Below, in pieces: positions 27,510 to 35,593 of a stretch of DNA of 64,000 nucleotides. How positions within the stretch are numbered: the stretch's first letter is position 1; each line of letters starts with the position of its first letter. The position numbers and the translations under genes are program-made. This stretch comes from Lentilactobacillus diolivorans DSM 14421 (GTDB lineage Bacteria; Bacillota; Bacilli; Lactobacillales; Lactobacillaceae), in contig NZ_AZEY01000090.1 in the NCBI RefSeq assembly GCF_001434255.1, positions 317,181 to 381,180 on the forward strand, written 5' to 3'. Below the pieces are notes generated by a model, which did not search any database, was not told where the DNA came from, and saw only the letters and a list, made by a program, of their open reading frames with translations.

Positions 27510-27537
27510 ACTTCGTATAATATATATTATGTAAAGT
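27510..27537 (+). other. dif: dif site (XerC/XerD chromosome dimer resolution site)
   Basis: Left arm ACTTCGTATAA, centre TATATA, right arm TTATGTAAAGT, in the standard 11-6-11 layout. Compared from memory with the B. subtilis dif, 25 of 28 positions agree; the differences are at positions 6, 9 and 27. It lies in a gene-free gap between licD and a GNAT gene, within 2.5 kb of the point where gene direction switches from plus to minus. This marks the likely replication terminus. Confidence 0.9.
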
Positions 27538-27612
27538 AGAATTGAAATAGACATTTAGACTATCAATTACCTGTATTTAAATAATTACCCTCTCTTAGAT
27601 CTGTTCCAATTT

Positions 27613-27678
27613 AAATCGTGTTTAATTAAAAAAGATTATCTGATGTATTGGATAATCTTTTTTAATTAAACACGATTT
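27613..27678. terminator. 28-bp perfect inverted repeat, probable bidirectional terminator
   Basis: Arms 27613-27640 and 27651-27678 are exact reverse complements over 28 bp with a 10-nt loop. The stem contains A and T tracts usable in both directions. It lies 4 bp after the stop of the minus-strand GNAT gene and 75 bp from dif. Confidence 0.8.
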
Positions 27679-27681
27679 GGT

Positions 27682-28125
27682 TCAAATGATTTTATCAAAA
27701 TGTTCAATATCAGTTCGTTTTGCAAATTTTAATTTTTGCCAAAATAATTTACCGGCCTGATTATTAATCATTACCACAACTGAAATTTTATGGATGCCAA
27801 CTTCTTGAAGTTCTTTAATGACCTTATTAACTAATTGACTTCCAATACCATCGTGTTGGTAATTAGTAGACACTGCTAAATGGTAAATTTTCCCACGACG
27901 CCCATCTGTTGCGCCAAGAATTGTTCCGACAATTTGTTGATCAATTTCTGCCACAAAACAAAATCCTGGATTGAATTTAATTAATCGGGCAATTTCTTCA
28001 AAACTGTCCTCAGATTCTCTCAGATGCATACCCGGTGTTTTTTGCCAAAGCGCATAGGCATCTGGATAGTCTTCAGCAACCATTTTTCGAATTAAAATTT
28101 GAGAATCTTTATTAATTATTGCCAT
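27682..28125 (-). CDS. GNAT family N-acetyltransferase
   Basis: A 147-residue acetyltransferase of unknown substrate. The acetyl-CoA site appears as LAVSTNYQHDGIGSQLVNKVIKELQ, the family's Q/RxxGxG/A motif. The preceding strand is VGTILGATDGRRGKIYHLAVS. The frame can start further upstream at 28152, but ATG 28125 follows AAGGGAG and gives MAIINKDSQILIRKM, a usual GNAT beginning. No operon partner is evident. The flanking DNA on its 5' side looks decayed. Confidence 0.82.
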   Translation of the reverse strand: MAIINKDSQILIRKMVAEDYPDAYALWQKTPGMHLRESEDSFEEIARLIKFNPGFCFVAEIDQQIVGTILGATDGRRGKIYHLAVSTNYQHDGIGSQLVNKVIKELQEVGIHKISVVVMINNQAGKLFWQKLKFAKRTDIEHFDKII

Positions 28126-28665
28126 GATGCTCCCTTCATGCGCCATTGTCATATCGTTAAAGTGAACCCGACCTTCGTTTAAATCGCTTGCCAGTAACCA
28201 GTAATTGGAAAATTTATTGAGACTTGGATTTTATTTTGAAAAGCAATTTTGGATTCCAGTGATCAATAATTTCCTCGCCAAAATAATATTTTTCGATACT
28301 GGGGTTATAACACAATTCAATTTAAATGGATGACACTGACCTCATATTACCATAATGATGAGTGATATGCCCGAACCGGAAAATTATTTGAGATACTTTG
28401 GTTCAAATCTGAAAATTAACGTTGAAAGTACTTCAATAGTTACTCAGACGATATTTGATTAAAATTGCTACCAAAGACAACACCGTTAGTTAACCTGACT
28501 ATTGGTTTTTGGTATTGGTAAAACTATGACAATCAAGTTAATTAAAATTTCCCCCAAAAATTGCCCATTTATGCATAAACTAAGTATCGCAATTTTTCTG
28601 TGATATGGACGATTAATATTAGCAAGGCTTAATGGTATCTGAACCAGCGGATGGTTAAATATATT
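28126..28665. other. Gene-poor AT-rich stretch with possible gene fragments
   Basis: No full gene is seen in this stretch beside dif. It contains a 35-codon minus fragment (28214-28321) and a 35-codon plus frame (28355-28462) reading MMSDMPEPENYLRYFGSN onward, both without ribosome sites. The amino-acid texture looks protein-like, which suggests decayed genes rather than regulatory DNA. I cannot name a parent family. Confidence 0.4.
28214..28321 (-). pseudogene. Possible 35-codon C-terminal gene remnant
   Basis: The minus strand reads IELCYNPSIEKYYFGEEIID, then HWNPKLLFKIKSKSQ and a stop. It is bounded upstream by an in-frame TAA and has no good start or ribosome site. The mix of aromatic, acidic and basic residues looks like real coding sequence. 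The parent gene is not recognised. Confidence 0.3.
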
Positions 28666-28667
28666 AC

Positions 28668-28967
28668 TTGTATCTACCAATCAGTATTGGCTTTTTATTG
28701 AGTCCATATCTAGTGCCCGATTCGGATCAATTAAGAAGTAATTTAAATTATTTTCAAAAATCGCAAAATAACAACTGGGTAAAAAGTCATATCATTCTCA
28801 AGAAAATCAGTCCGCATTTGTTACAATTGTATGATGCAAAAACTCGTCTGAAGCCTCTGAACAAGCTGATCCCCACTGTACATACAATTGATTGTGTTGA
28901 CTATAAACAACAAAGTTTGGTTCCATGGCATGACAGTGTCCCTTCGGATATTTCCAATCTATTGTAA
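28668..28967 (+). pseudogene. Possible truncated gene, 99 codons, unknown family
   Basis: A plus-strand frame whose only start is a TTG without a ribosome site. It encodes a polypeptide ending VHTIDCVDYKQQSLVPWHDS and a few more residues, and it stops right at a bidirectional terminator, as a real gene would. The N-terminal hydrophobic part looks out of place. I read it as the surviving 3' part of a lost gene, with low certainty; it might also be a chance frame. Confidence 0.3.
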
Positions 28968-29012
28968 AAAAATCCAATTAACTGACGTTATAAGTCAATT
29001 AATTGGATTTTT
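28966..29012. terminator. Bidirectional terminator before folT end
   Basis: AAATCCAATTAACTGAC pairs with AGTCAATTAATTGGATT (one bulge), with A/T runs on both sides. It serves folT on the minus strand and anything entering from the plus strand. Confidence 0.8.
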
Positions 29013-29543
29013 CTATCCTAAAAGGCGATTTTTAATGATTTCAAATTGTTTTGAATTTAAAACAAAATACAAAATTGCCATTTGAATTGGTGTAACGATA
29101 ATTTCTTTAAATATTCTAATTGGAAGTAATCCCCAAAACGGTGTTTTAACAAGAATTGTTAACCACAATGTGTTTAAAATTGCATTTACAAAAACAGCAA
29201 TGATTAATTGTGAAATAATAACTCGCTTCCAAGTAATTTGCTGATTATAAAAAAATAGGCCGTAAATAGTGGCTCCTAAGATGGCGGATATTGTAAATCC
29301 AGGGAAATAAATATTGCCAGAAATGACCGTTCCGATGATATCTCCCAGTGCAGCAATTGTTGAAGACCATAATGGGCCGTAAAGATAACTTGCAATGGCG
29401 GTAATAACAAACCCGAAGCTTAGGCGGATAACACTTGTGCCAACTGTAAAGCGGCCAACAACCAGTGCCAAGGCCATTAAGACCCCTAAAACGACAATAT
29501 CCAAAACCCGAAGCTTTCTAAACCCTAATGACAATGACTTCAT
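29013..29543 (-). CDS. folT: Folate ECF transporter substrate-binding subunit FolT
   Basis: A 176-residue integral membrane protein of the ECF S-component class, which captures a vitamin and docks on the EcfA-A'-T energy module encoded elsewhere. About six hydrophobic segments are visible, with the short N-terminal motif block LRVLDIVVLGVLMALALVV for T-unit contact. The folate assignment comes mainly from the tetrahydrofolate riboswitch directly upstream. FYNQQITWKRVIISQ and the Pro/Arg-rich last loop are typical of FolT. ATG 29543 lies 11 nt after GAGGAG, which sits in a hairpin. Confidence 0.85.
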   Translation of the reverse strand: MKSLSLGFRKLRVLDIVVLGVLMALALVVGRFTVGTSVIRLSFGFVITAIASYLYGPLWSSTIAALGDIIGTVISGNIYFPGFTISAILGATIYGLFFYNQQITWKRVIISQLIIAVFVNAILNTLWLTILVKTPFWGLLPIRIFKEIIVTPIQMAILYFVLNSKQFEIIKNRLLG

Positions 29544-29554
29544 GATAATGACAT

Positions 29555-29568
29555 CTCCTCAAAAGGAG
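29555..29568 (-). promoter_or_regulatory. Hairpin sequestering the folT ribosome site
   Basis: On the minus strand CTCC-TTTT-GAGGAG folds so that the only good ribosome site (GAGGAG, 29555-29560) is paired. This suits translational control by the riboswitch just upstream. Confidence 0.6.
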
Positions 29569-29597
29569 CTCACCATATATTTAGCATCCTAAATAAA

Positions 29598-29706
29598 TTG
29601 GCGAATGCGGAAACAACACCGCAAGTAATTAATAAGTCGCATCATTACTTTTCGTTCGAAGTTCACATTCCGTTCCTTCGACACTTAACGCGTTGAATCC
29701 TACTCC
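29598..29706 (-). ncRNA. Tetrahydrofolate (THF) riboswitch
   Basis: Reading the minus strand from 29706, the sequence starts GGAGTAGGATTCAACGCGTT, then AAGTGTCGAAGGAACGGAATG, TGAACTTCGAACG, and ends CTTGCGGTG, a short loop, and CCGCATTCGCC. These are the conserved blocks of the THF riboswitch class, including GCGTTAAGTG, the GGxATGT segment and the GCGGTG...CCGCAT end. The class is known upstream of folT in Firmicutes, where bound reduced folate lowers expression. It lies 55 nt before the folT start. Confidence 0.88.
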
Positions 29707-29753
29707 ATATTTTATTTTAACAACTCTTAAAGTTTAGCACATTAATAATAAAA

Positions 29754-29797
29754 AGCAACCACCATATTGCTTGTTTCCGAACAATATGGTGGTTGCT
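29754..29797 (-). terminator. Terminator after degV-type gene
   Basis: AGCAACCACCATATTG and CAATATGGTGGTTGCT are perfect 16-bp arms. On the minus strand the stem is followed by TTTTTATT. It ends the marR-degV transcript. Confidence 0.92.
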
Positions 29798-29816
29798 GGT
29801 GATCAATGTTATGAAA

Positions 29817-30689
29817 TTAGATTTGATCCTGGTCAAAATCACGAAGCCATGCAAGTGCCAAGGCCTTGTCTCCCAAGTGGGTTCCGATCTCTGGCCCAAA
29901 ATAACTTTGTTCAATTTTCATATTGGGATATAGTTCGTGTATTTTAGAAGCCCACTCTTCTCCTGCCTTCGGATCATCACCATTCAAGACCAAAGCGCGC
30001 AACGGGTAATTGGCTTTCTGATAGGCTTGCGCGAATAAAGTTTCAACTCGTTTTAAAGCCTTTTTTCGAGATCGAATTTTTTCGATCGCGACAATTTCGT
30101 GGTTTGTATCATCAAATGTTAATAACGGTTTGATTTTTAAAATACCACCGATAAAAGCTGATGCATTTGATAGACGACCACCTCGAACCAAGTTTTGTAA
30201 ATCGTCAACAACGAACAATTCATCAATCGTTGCTCGTAATCCATTTAAGTAATTAATAATTTGATCGATGCTTCTTCCAAGACTTGCCATTTTACTAGCC
30301 TGAATAGCTAAGTATCCCATTAATTTAACAGTAATCTGCGAATCGTACGGGATAACTTTGATGCGATCAATGGTTGGTGCAATTTGTTTAATTGAATTAT
30401 AAAAGCCGGAAATTGTACTAGCCAAATGAATACTTATTACAGCATCGTATCCCTTATCGGCAAGTGAATTGTATAATTCAATCATTTCCCCCATTGGTGC
30501 TTGTGACGTACTTGGAAAGGAGTTGGAATTTCTTAATTTCTCGTAAAATTCCTCGGTTGTAATATCAACACCCTCTTTATATTCATGGCCATCAATAATA
30601 ACTGGCATGGGGACAACGGTGATGTGATATTTTTGTTCCTCCTCTTTGGTTAGATAAGCTGTACTATCGGTCACAATTGCAATTTTCAT
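29817..30689 (-). CDS. DegV family fatty-acid-binding protein
   Basis: A 290-residue two-domain DegV protein. Members bind a free fatty acid, and FakB proteins of this family present it to the kinase FakA. Visible blocks are VTDSTAYLTKEEEQKY (N-terminal), SFPSTSQAPMGEM with the ligand Ser/Thr, ISIHLASTISGFYNS, and the LVRGGRLSNASAFIG loop. The frame begins at TTG 30692, but ATG 30689 next to it is the likely start after GGTGG. It is 20 bp after the marR gene in the same direction, so the regulator may control it. Confidence 0.9.
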   Translation of the reverse strand: MKIAIVTDSTAYLTKEEEQKYHITVVPMPVIIDGHEYKEGVDITTEEFYEKLRNSNSFPSTSQAPMGEMIELYNSLADKGYDAVISIHLASTISGFYNSIKQIAPTIDRIKVIPYDSQITVKLMGYLAIQASKMASLGRSIDQIINYLNGLRATIDELFVVDDLQNLVRGGRLSNASAFIGGILKIKPLLTFDDTNHEIVAIEKIRSRKKALKRVETLFAQAYQKANYPLRALVLNGDDPKAGEEWASKIHELYPNMKIEQSYFGPEIGTHLGDKALALAWLRDFDQDQI

Positions 30690-30709
30690 CAAATTCCACC
30701 TACTTGTAT

Positions 30710-31123
30710 TTATATTCTATCAAGGCTTTTTTCGAGTCGGTTAATTAAAATCTTAAGCAAATTCTTTTCTTCATTTGTCCAATGATTAAAAACTAATTCA
30801 GTTAGACTTTTTACCTGGTTGCTAACATACTCACTAGAATCCAGCCCTTTTTGAGTTACCGTATAGATTAATTGTCGCTTGTCTTTTCCAATTGCAGTTT
30901 TCTTGAGCATTTCTTTTTCAACTAATCGCTTTAATTGACGTGAAAGCGTTGAAATATCCAAATTGGTAATCTCAGACAAAACTTCTTGAGTCTTATTACC
31001 CGCGATCACTTGATTTAAGAGTTTCCATTCTGAGATTGTCAACCCAGTTGCTTTAGTTATTTTAAATAATTGCGTCGTATGATTTTTAGCTGCGGAATTG
31101 AGCGCTACAAGAATATCCTTCAT
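30710..31123 (-). CDS. MarR family transcriptional regulator
   Basis: A 137-residue winged-helix regulator. The DNA-binding core is LSEITNLDISTLSRQLKRLVEKEMLKKTAIGKDKRQLIYTVTQKG (about residues 48-92); flanking helices would form the dimer interface. Strong GGAGGT precedes ATG 31123. The promoter overlaps the palindrome AAATAG...CTATTT, so self-repression is likely. With degV downstream, it may sense a fatty acid, as FabT-type MarR proteins do, but the sequence does not prove it. Confidence 0.88.
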   Translation of the reverse strand: MKDILVALNSAAKNHTTQLFKITKATGLTISEWKLLNQVIAGNKTQEVLSEITNLDISTLSRQLKRLVEKEMLKKTAIGKDKRQLIYTVTQKGLDSSEYVSNQVKSLTELVFNHWTNEEKNLLKILINRLEKSLDRI

Positions 31124-31142
31124 TGTGAAAAGACCTCCGAAA

Positions 31143-31175
31143 AAATAGTATACGCTATTTGATTATCAGTTACAA
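31143..31175 (-). promoter_or_regulatory. marR-degV promoter with overlapping operator
   Basis: On the minus strand: -35 TTGTAA (31170-31175), 17-bp spacer, -10 TATACT (31147-31152). The inverted repeat AAATAG (31143-31148) and CTATTT (31155-31160) straddles the -10, a fitting place for MarR binding. Confidence 0.6.
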
Positions 31176-31255
31176 ACAGCGTTCGAACCTTCGCATCCAT
31201 ATGTAAAGTGCGTTATACTAGTAAGTGCTATTCTATGATGAAAGTGAGTGATACG

Positions 31256-32965
31256 ATGTCATTTGACGGTTCTTTTACCCATTCCATGAAAAATGAATTA
31301 CTTGGTTTATTAAAGACTGGACGAGTAAGTCGAATTAATCAACCATATCCTAACGAACTAATCTTAACGATTCGTGCTCAAAGTACGAATCAACAACTAT
31401 TATTATCCGCTAACCCGACGTATGCAAGAGTCCAGATCACAAAAATTCCTTATGTTAATCCCAGTGTTCCCAGTAATTTTACGATGATTCTGAGGAAACA
31501 CTTAAGTGGTGCAATTCTGACTGATATCAAGCAACTTGATAATGACCGGGTCTTAAGATTTATGTTTACCTCCAGAAATGAATTGGGAGATCAGACAAGT
31601 CTATGTCTTAATGTTGAGATTATGGCACGACATAGTAATATTATTCTTATTGATGAAGCTAATGATAAAATTATTGATGCCATTAAACACGTTGGTTCCG
31701 ATGTTAACCGATATCGAATCCTGCTTCCTGGAGCGACTTATATTAATCCTCCTAAACAGGATTTACAAGATCCATTTGTTAAAACTGAATTTGAAGATAT
31801 TGATCATTTAATTCGAGAATATCCAAACGTTGATGTTTTAGCTAATGGTTTAAAAAAGATAATTCAAGGATTGGGCAATGACACATCTTTGGCACTTGCA
31901 AATTGCTTACATCGTGATTCCAATACGGCAGCTAACTTCCATAACTTTTTTGAGCAGTTCAATTCGCCCAAGCCTACCTTTAGCCATATTGCTAATAACA
32001 AGATTAATTTTACCGCATTTCCTTACCCAGGTACACAAAAAGATAAGCATTATTCGACCTTAAGTGAATTACTGGATGCCTATTATGCTAGTCGTGCCCA
32101 GCGTGATCGAGTCCGTGAACAAGGTGCTGTCCTCATTCAAGTTGTAAAAAAGCAATTGAAGAAGAATCGCACAAAGCTCAAACGACTTAATCGCGATATG
32201 AAGGAGACTGACAATGCTAATGAATACCGTGTTAAAGGAGAAATTTTAACGGCGTATTTGAATAAAGTCGAGCGTGGTATGACTAGTATCGAACTGCCAA
32301 ATTATTATGATCAAAATAATCTGTTGACGATTTTCCTTTCTAACCAACAGTCACCATCTGAGAATGCGCAACGTTATTTTAAGAAGTATCAAAAGTTAAA
32401 AAATGCAGTTAAATATTTGACTGAGCAGATTAAGCTAACTAGAGCCGAGATTGATTACTTTGAAAATATCCAATCACAAATTGAACTCGCTAAACCTGAG
32501 GACTTAGTTGATATTCGATATGAATTGGAACAAGGTCATTATCTGAAGGATCACGAGCACAATAATAAAAAGAAAAAAGCCAAACGACGTAAAATTAATA
32601 AACCTGAAGTGTTTGAAGCTTCTGACGGTACCGAAATTTTGGTTGGTAAGAACAATTTACAAAATGAGCGATTAACCATGCATACCGCCGATAAACGTGA
32701 AACATGGCTGCATACAAAGAACATTCCGGGCTCTCATGTGATTATTCGAAGCTTTGATCCTTCCGACCAAACGATTACTGAAGCTGCGACTTTAGCCGCC
32801 TATTTTTCAAAAGCGAGAGACTCAACGAAAGTTCCAGTTGATTTTACAAAAGTAAAACATGTTAGAAAGCCCAATGGCACCAAACCCGGTTACGTTATTT
32901 ATGACAATCAACAAACTGTTTTAGTTGATCCATCCGAAGATATTGTGTCTCAATTAAAAAAATAA
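31256..32965 (+). CDS. rqcH: Ribosome quality control protein RqcH (Rqc2/NEMF family)
   Basis: A 569-residue protein formerly named fibronectin-binding (FbpA). Bacterial RqcH binds split 50S subunits carrying a stalled peptide and adds poly-alanine tails as a degradation mark. The NFACT-N domain includes the Asp-Arg pair in LDNDRVLRF. A central coiled coil spans about residues 280-430. A basic linker (NNKKKKAKRRKINKP) leads to the NFACT-R domain with ILVGKNNLQNERLTM and ETWLHTKNIPGSHVII. The frame opens at 31208, but ATG 31256 follows AAAGTGAG and gives the family start MSFDGSFTHSM. Confidence 0.94.
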   Translation: MSFDGSFTHSMKNELLGLLKTGRVSRINQPYPNELILTIRAQSTNQQLLLSANPTYARVQITKIPYVNPSVPSNFTMILRKHLSGAILTDIKQLDNDRVLRFMFTSRNELGDQTSLCLNVEIMARHSNIILIDEANDKIIDAIKHVGSDVNRYRILLPGATYINPPKQDLQDPFVKTEFEDIDHLIREYPNVDVLANGLKKIIQGLGNDTSLALANCLHRDSNTAANFHNFFEQFNSPKPTFSHIANNKINFTAFPYPGTQKDKHYSTLSELLDAYYASRAQRDRVREQGAVLIQVVKKQLKKNRTKLKRLNRDMKETDNANEYRVKGEILTAYLNKVERGMTSIELPNYYDQNNLLTIFLSNQQSPSENAQRYFKKYQKLKNAVKYLTEQIKLTRAEIDYFENIQSQIELAKPEDLVDIRYELEQGHYLKDHEHNNKKKKAKRRKINKPEVFEASDGTEILVGKNNLQNERLTMHTADKRETWLHTKNIPGSHVIIRSFDPSDQTITEAATLAAYFSKARDSTKVPVDFTKVKHVRKPNGTKPGYVIYDNQQTVLVDPSEDIVSQLKK

Positions 32966-32977
32966 CATTGCTCTCAT

Positions 32978-33028
32978 AAAGAAACGGCAACCAAGACAAA
33001 TGTAATTGTCTTGATCGCCGTTTCTTTT
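32978..33028. terminator. Bidirectional terminator between rqcH and carB
   Basis: AAAGAAACGGCAACCAAGACAA pairs with TTGTCTTGATCGCCGTTTCTTT around ATGTAA. The genes converge, and A/T runs occur on both ends. Confidence 0.88.
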
Positions 33029-33091
33029 CTTATAAAATGCTGAATGAATTTAGTTTTGCAATTGAAAAAATGCCACCTGTATAAACTATAG

Positions 33092-35593
33092 TTACGTGTT
33101 TGACATGTTCTTGAACGATAATGAAGCGCCAACTTCCTGCCTAGTTGTCCCATCGGTTCGACTTGATTGCAATTCCCGGAAAGGAAAATGGGCTTTCATA
33201 ATTGAATATCGTTGATGCGTTTCAGGGATTAATTGCTTTTCGAGTTGATTGAAATCCAAAATTCCCAGATGTTTTTTGACTAAAGCATTGACCCAATTAA
33301 CCCCGGTGGTCTTGGTTAAAAAAGCGGTCTCAGTGATTCTGATTGGCCGAATGCCAGAAAAATGATAATGCGAGTCCACCTTATTAAATAATACCTGAAC
33401 CAACCCCTGCCACTTACTTGTATCAAGCAATTTTAGAGCCTTGCTGATTAATTCTGTCTCATCGGTCTGCCATTGTTCCATTGGTTGCTGATAGTCGTTA
33501 ATGTAACGCACTTCAGTTCGATCGCTTCTGGTAAAGAATGAAATACTTGTAATTGGAATGATTTTATCCTGATCAATAAAAACATCGATTGCTGTTGTCG
33601 CTTGGTGATTCTTGTATTTAGCAACTTTCTGATCTGGCGGTAAAACAATCATATTTAAGTCAGCAAATTTTTCTAACTCATTTGATAAATAATGTCGATT
33701 TCCTGGTAAGAACATGACATCCGGTTTTTCCAGCGAGACAATATTCAAGATGTTTCCTAGTTGAATTGGCTCGATATATTGTTTGTCACTTAATTGTGGG
33801 GTTAATGACACAGCGTTTGGATTTGTGTTCATGATGATGGTTTTGTAACCAGATTTTTTTAATGTCCATAATATTTGCGAAGTGTAATAATCAGCTGCCG
33901 AATTAGGGCCAAGTTGATTCCCACCACGACCAATAACTAAGGCTGTTTTTCCGGAATCACTTTTGCTTTCGTTTTCAAGCTCGTAACTGCTATAAAAGAT
34001 ATTTGTGGTTTCTCGAAATTCTCCGGCACTTGGTTCAACCTCTTTGTAAGTTACAGGATTACAATTTCGGTTAATCCTTCTAATTGTTGAGATATTAACC
34101 TGCCACAATTCTGCAAGCATACCATCACCAAACCCGTAGTTATGACCAATTTCAACAGCTTGAGCCGACAATGGATTATTGATAACAAAGTCTTGTGCTC
34201 GTAATAGTTGATTCAATTTGTAGAAATAGAATCGATCAATTCTAGTTAATTCCGAAAGTTCATCAATTGAAAAACCTCTTCGAAGTGCTTCCATCAAGAT
34301 GAGAATTCGACTAGCCAGTGGGTGAATAAGTTGATTAATAACGGCATCATCATCAACAGTTGAAACGCTCGGTAAAATATCTCGTGGTGAAAACTGTGAA
34401 CTATGCATTGCTTTGATAATCGCTTCTTCGACGGTTCTACCAATTCCAATTGTTGAACCGACAGATTTCATCAATGTGTTCAGATGTTGATCTACGTCGG
34501 TAATATCTCGAAATGGCCATAGTGGGATCTTAACAACCACGTGATCCATTGTTGGTTCCATAAATGCCAAATATTTACTATATTTGGTTGGCAATTTGAT
34601 TTCAGTAAGTGTGTAACCTAATTCTAAAAAGCTAGACACGTAAGTTAACGGATATCCTGTAGCCTTAGCCGCCAGAAGTGTGTTTCGCGTGAAGAAGGGA
34701 CTCACTTTAGTCACGAAATAATTCGAGTCAGTCCGGCTTTGTGCAAACTGAACATGACAAGTTCCTGCGATGTTAAGAGCGTCCATAATTCTGAATGTAG
34801 CTGTTCTAAGTGCTTGATACTCCTCATTGATTAACGTTTGCGTAGGCGCAAAAATAATTGAGTCGCCAGAATGAATTCCAATTGGATCCATATCTTCCAA
34901 GCCTGAGATTAATATCTTATTACCATTGGAATCTCTGAGACCGACCATTTCAATTTCTTTATAGCCAACGATGCTTTGTTCAATTGAACAACGTTTAATA
35001 TAGGTTCGTTTAAAACTTACTTCAAGCGCGTCTTCTAATTCGTCGGTATTGTTACAAATAAACCGACTGGTGTCATGACTTGGAGAGATTGGTTTGACAA
35101 TCACTGGAAAACCAACATCTCGAACAAAGTCCATGGCTTCCTCATCATTGGCAACAATTTTAGAAGCAATCACCTGTTCATTAATTTCGGTAAGTAAATT
35201 TCGTAGTTTTTGATTATCGATAACCTTCTTTAAATCAGTTGGTCGCATACCTAACAACGTGATATTATTTGTGGTTAAAACATCGCTTTCAGCGAGTTGC
35301 CACGCAATTTGCATCGCGTTTAGGCCACCGGTAGTTGCCATGATAGCATCGGGCTTTTCTTTGTCAATAATGTTAATGACGTTTTGAAAATTAACTTCCT
35401 GAACGTACACATTCGCCGGTTGAATTTCTTCACTGGCAAAGGAGAATGGATTATTATCTACGTATATAATTTGGGCGCCGGTTTTTTTTAACGCCATCAC
35501 GCGTTCAAATGCCGCTGCGTCTAATTCGTTTTCATGACCGATACTTGTGGGACCGCCACCAAGTAATAGGACTTTTTTAATATCTATCGCCAT
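33092..35593 (-). CDS. carB: CarB-like protein, shortened and with lost active-site residues
   Basis: Related to carbamoyl-phosphate synthase large chain, but 833 residues instead of about 1060. Residues 1-395 match the first synthetase half, 396-545 the oligomerisation domain, and 550-833 a shrunken second half. The C-terminal allosteric domain is absent. Relative to E. coli CarB, Arg129 is Asn127, Arg169 is Lys167, the glycine loop after it reads PISPSHDTSR, and Glu299, Asn301 and Arg303 are Lys296, Ser298 and Phe300. The second half lacks a recognisable ATP-grasp core. Catalysis is therefore unlikely. The frame is fully open and overlaps carA by 17 bp, in a pyrR-carA-carB run. Confidence 0.85.
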   Translation of the reverse strand: MAIDIKKVLLLGGGPTSIGHENELDAAAFERVMALKKTGAQIIYVDNNPFSFASEEIQPANVYVQEVNFQNVINIIDKEKPDAIMATTGGLNAMQIAWQLAESDVLTTNNITLLGMRPTDLKKVIDNQKLRNLLTEINEQVIASKIVANDEEAMDFVRDVGFPVIVKPISPSHDTSRFICNNTDELEDALEVSFKRTYIKRCSIEQSIVGYKEIEMVGLRDSNGNKILISGLEDMDPIGIHSGDSIIFAPTQTLINEEYQALRTATFRIMDALNIAGTCHVQFAQSRTDSNYFVTKVSPFFTRNTLLAAKATGYPLTYVSSFLELGYTLTEIKLPTKYSKYLAFMEPTMDHVVVKIPLWPFRDITDVDQHLNTLMKSVGSTIGIGRTVEEAIIKAMHSSQFSPRDILPSVSTVDDDAVINQLIHPLASRILILMEALRRGFSIDELSELTRIDRFYFYKLNQLLRAQDFVINNPLSAQAVEIGHNYGFGDGMLAELWQVNISTIRRINRNCNPVTYKEVEPSAGEFRETTNIFYSSYELENESKSDSGKTALVIGRGGNQLGPNSAADYYTSQILWTLKKSGYKTIIMNTNPNAVSLTPQLSDKQYIEPIQLGNILNIVSLEKPDVMFLPGNRHYLSNELEKFADLNMIVLPPDQKVAKYKNHQATTAIDVFIDQDKIIPITSISFFTRSDRTEVRYINDYQQPMEQWQTDETELISKALKLLDTSKWQGLVQVLFNKVDSHYHFSGIRPIRITETAFLTKTTGVNWVNALVKKHLGILDFNQLEKQLIPETHQRYSIMKAHFPFRELQSSRTDGTTRQEVGASLSFKNMSNT

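Noticed and set aside
28486..28680. 64-codon hydrophobic minus frame
   Set aside because: No ribosome site and no partner; AT-rich sequence yields such frames by chance.
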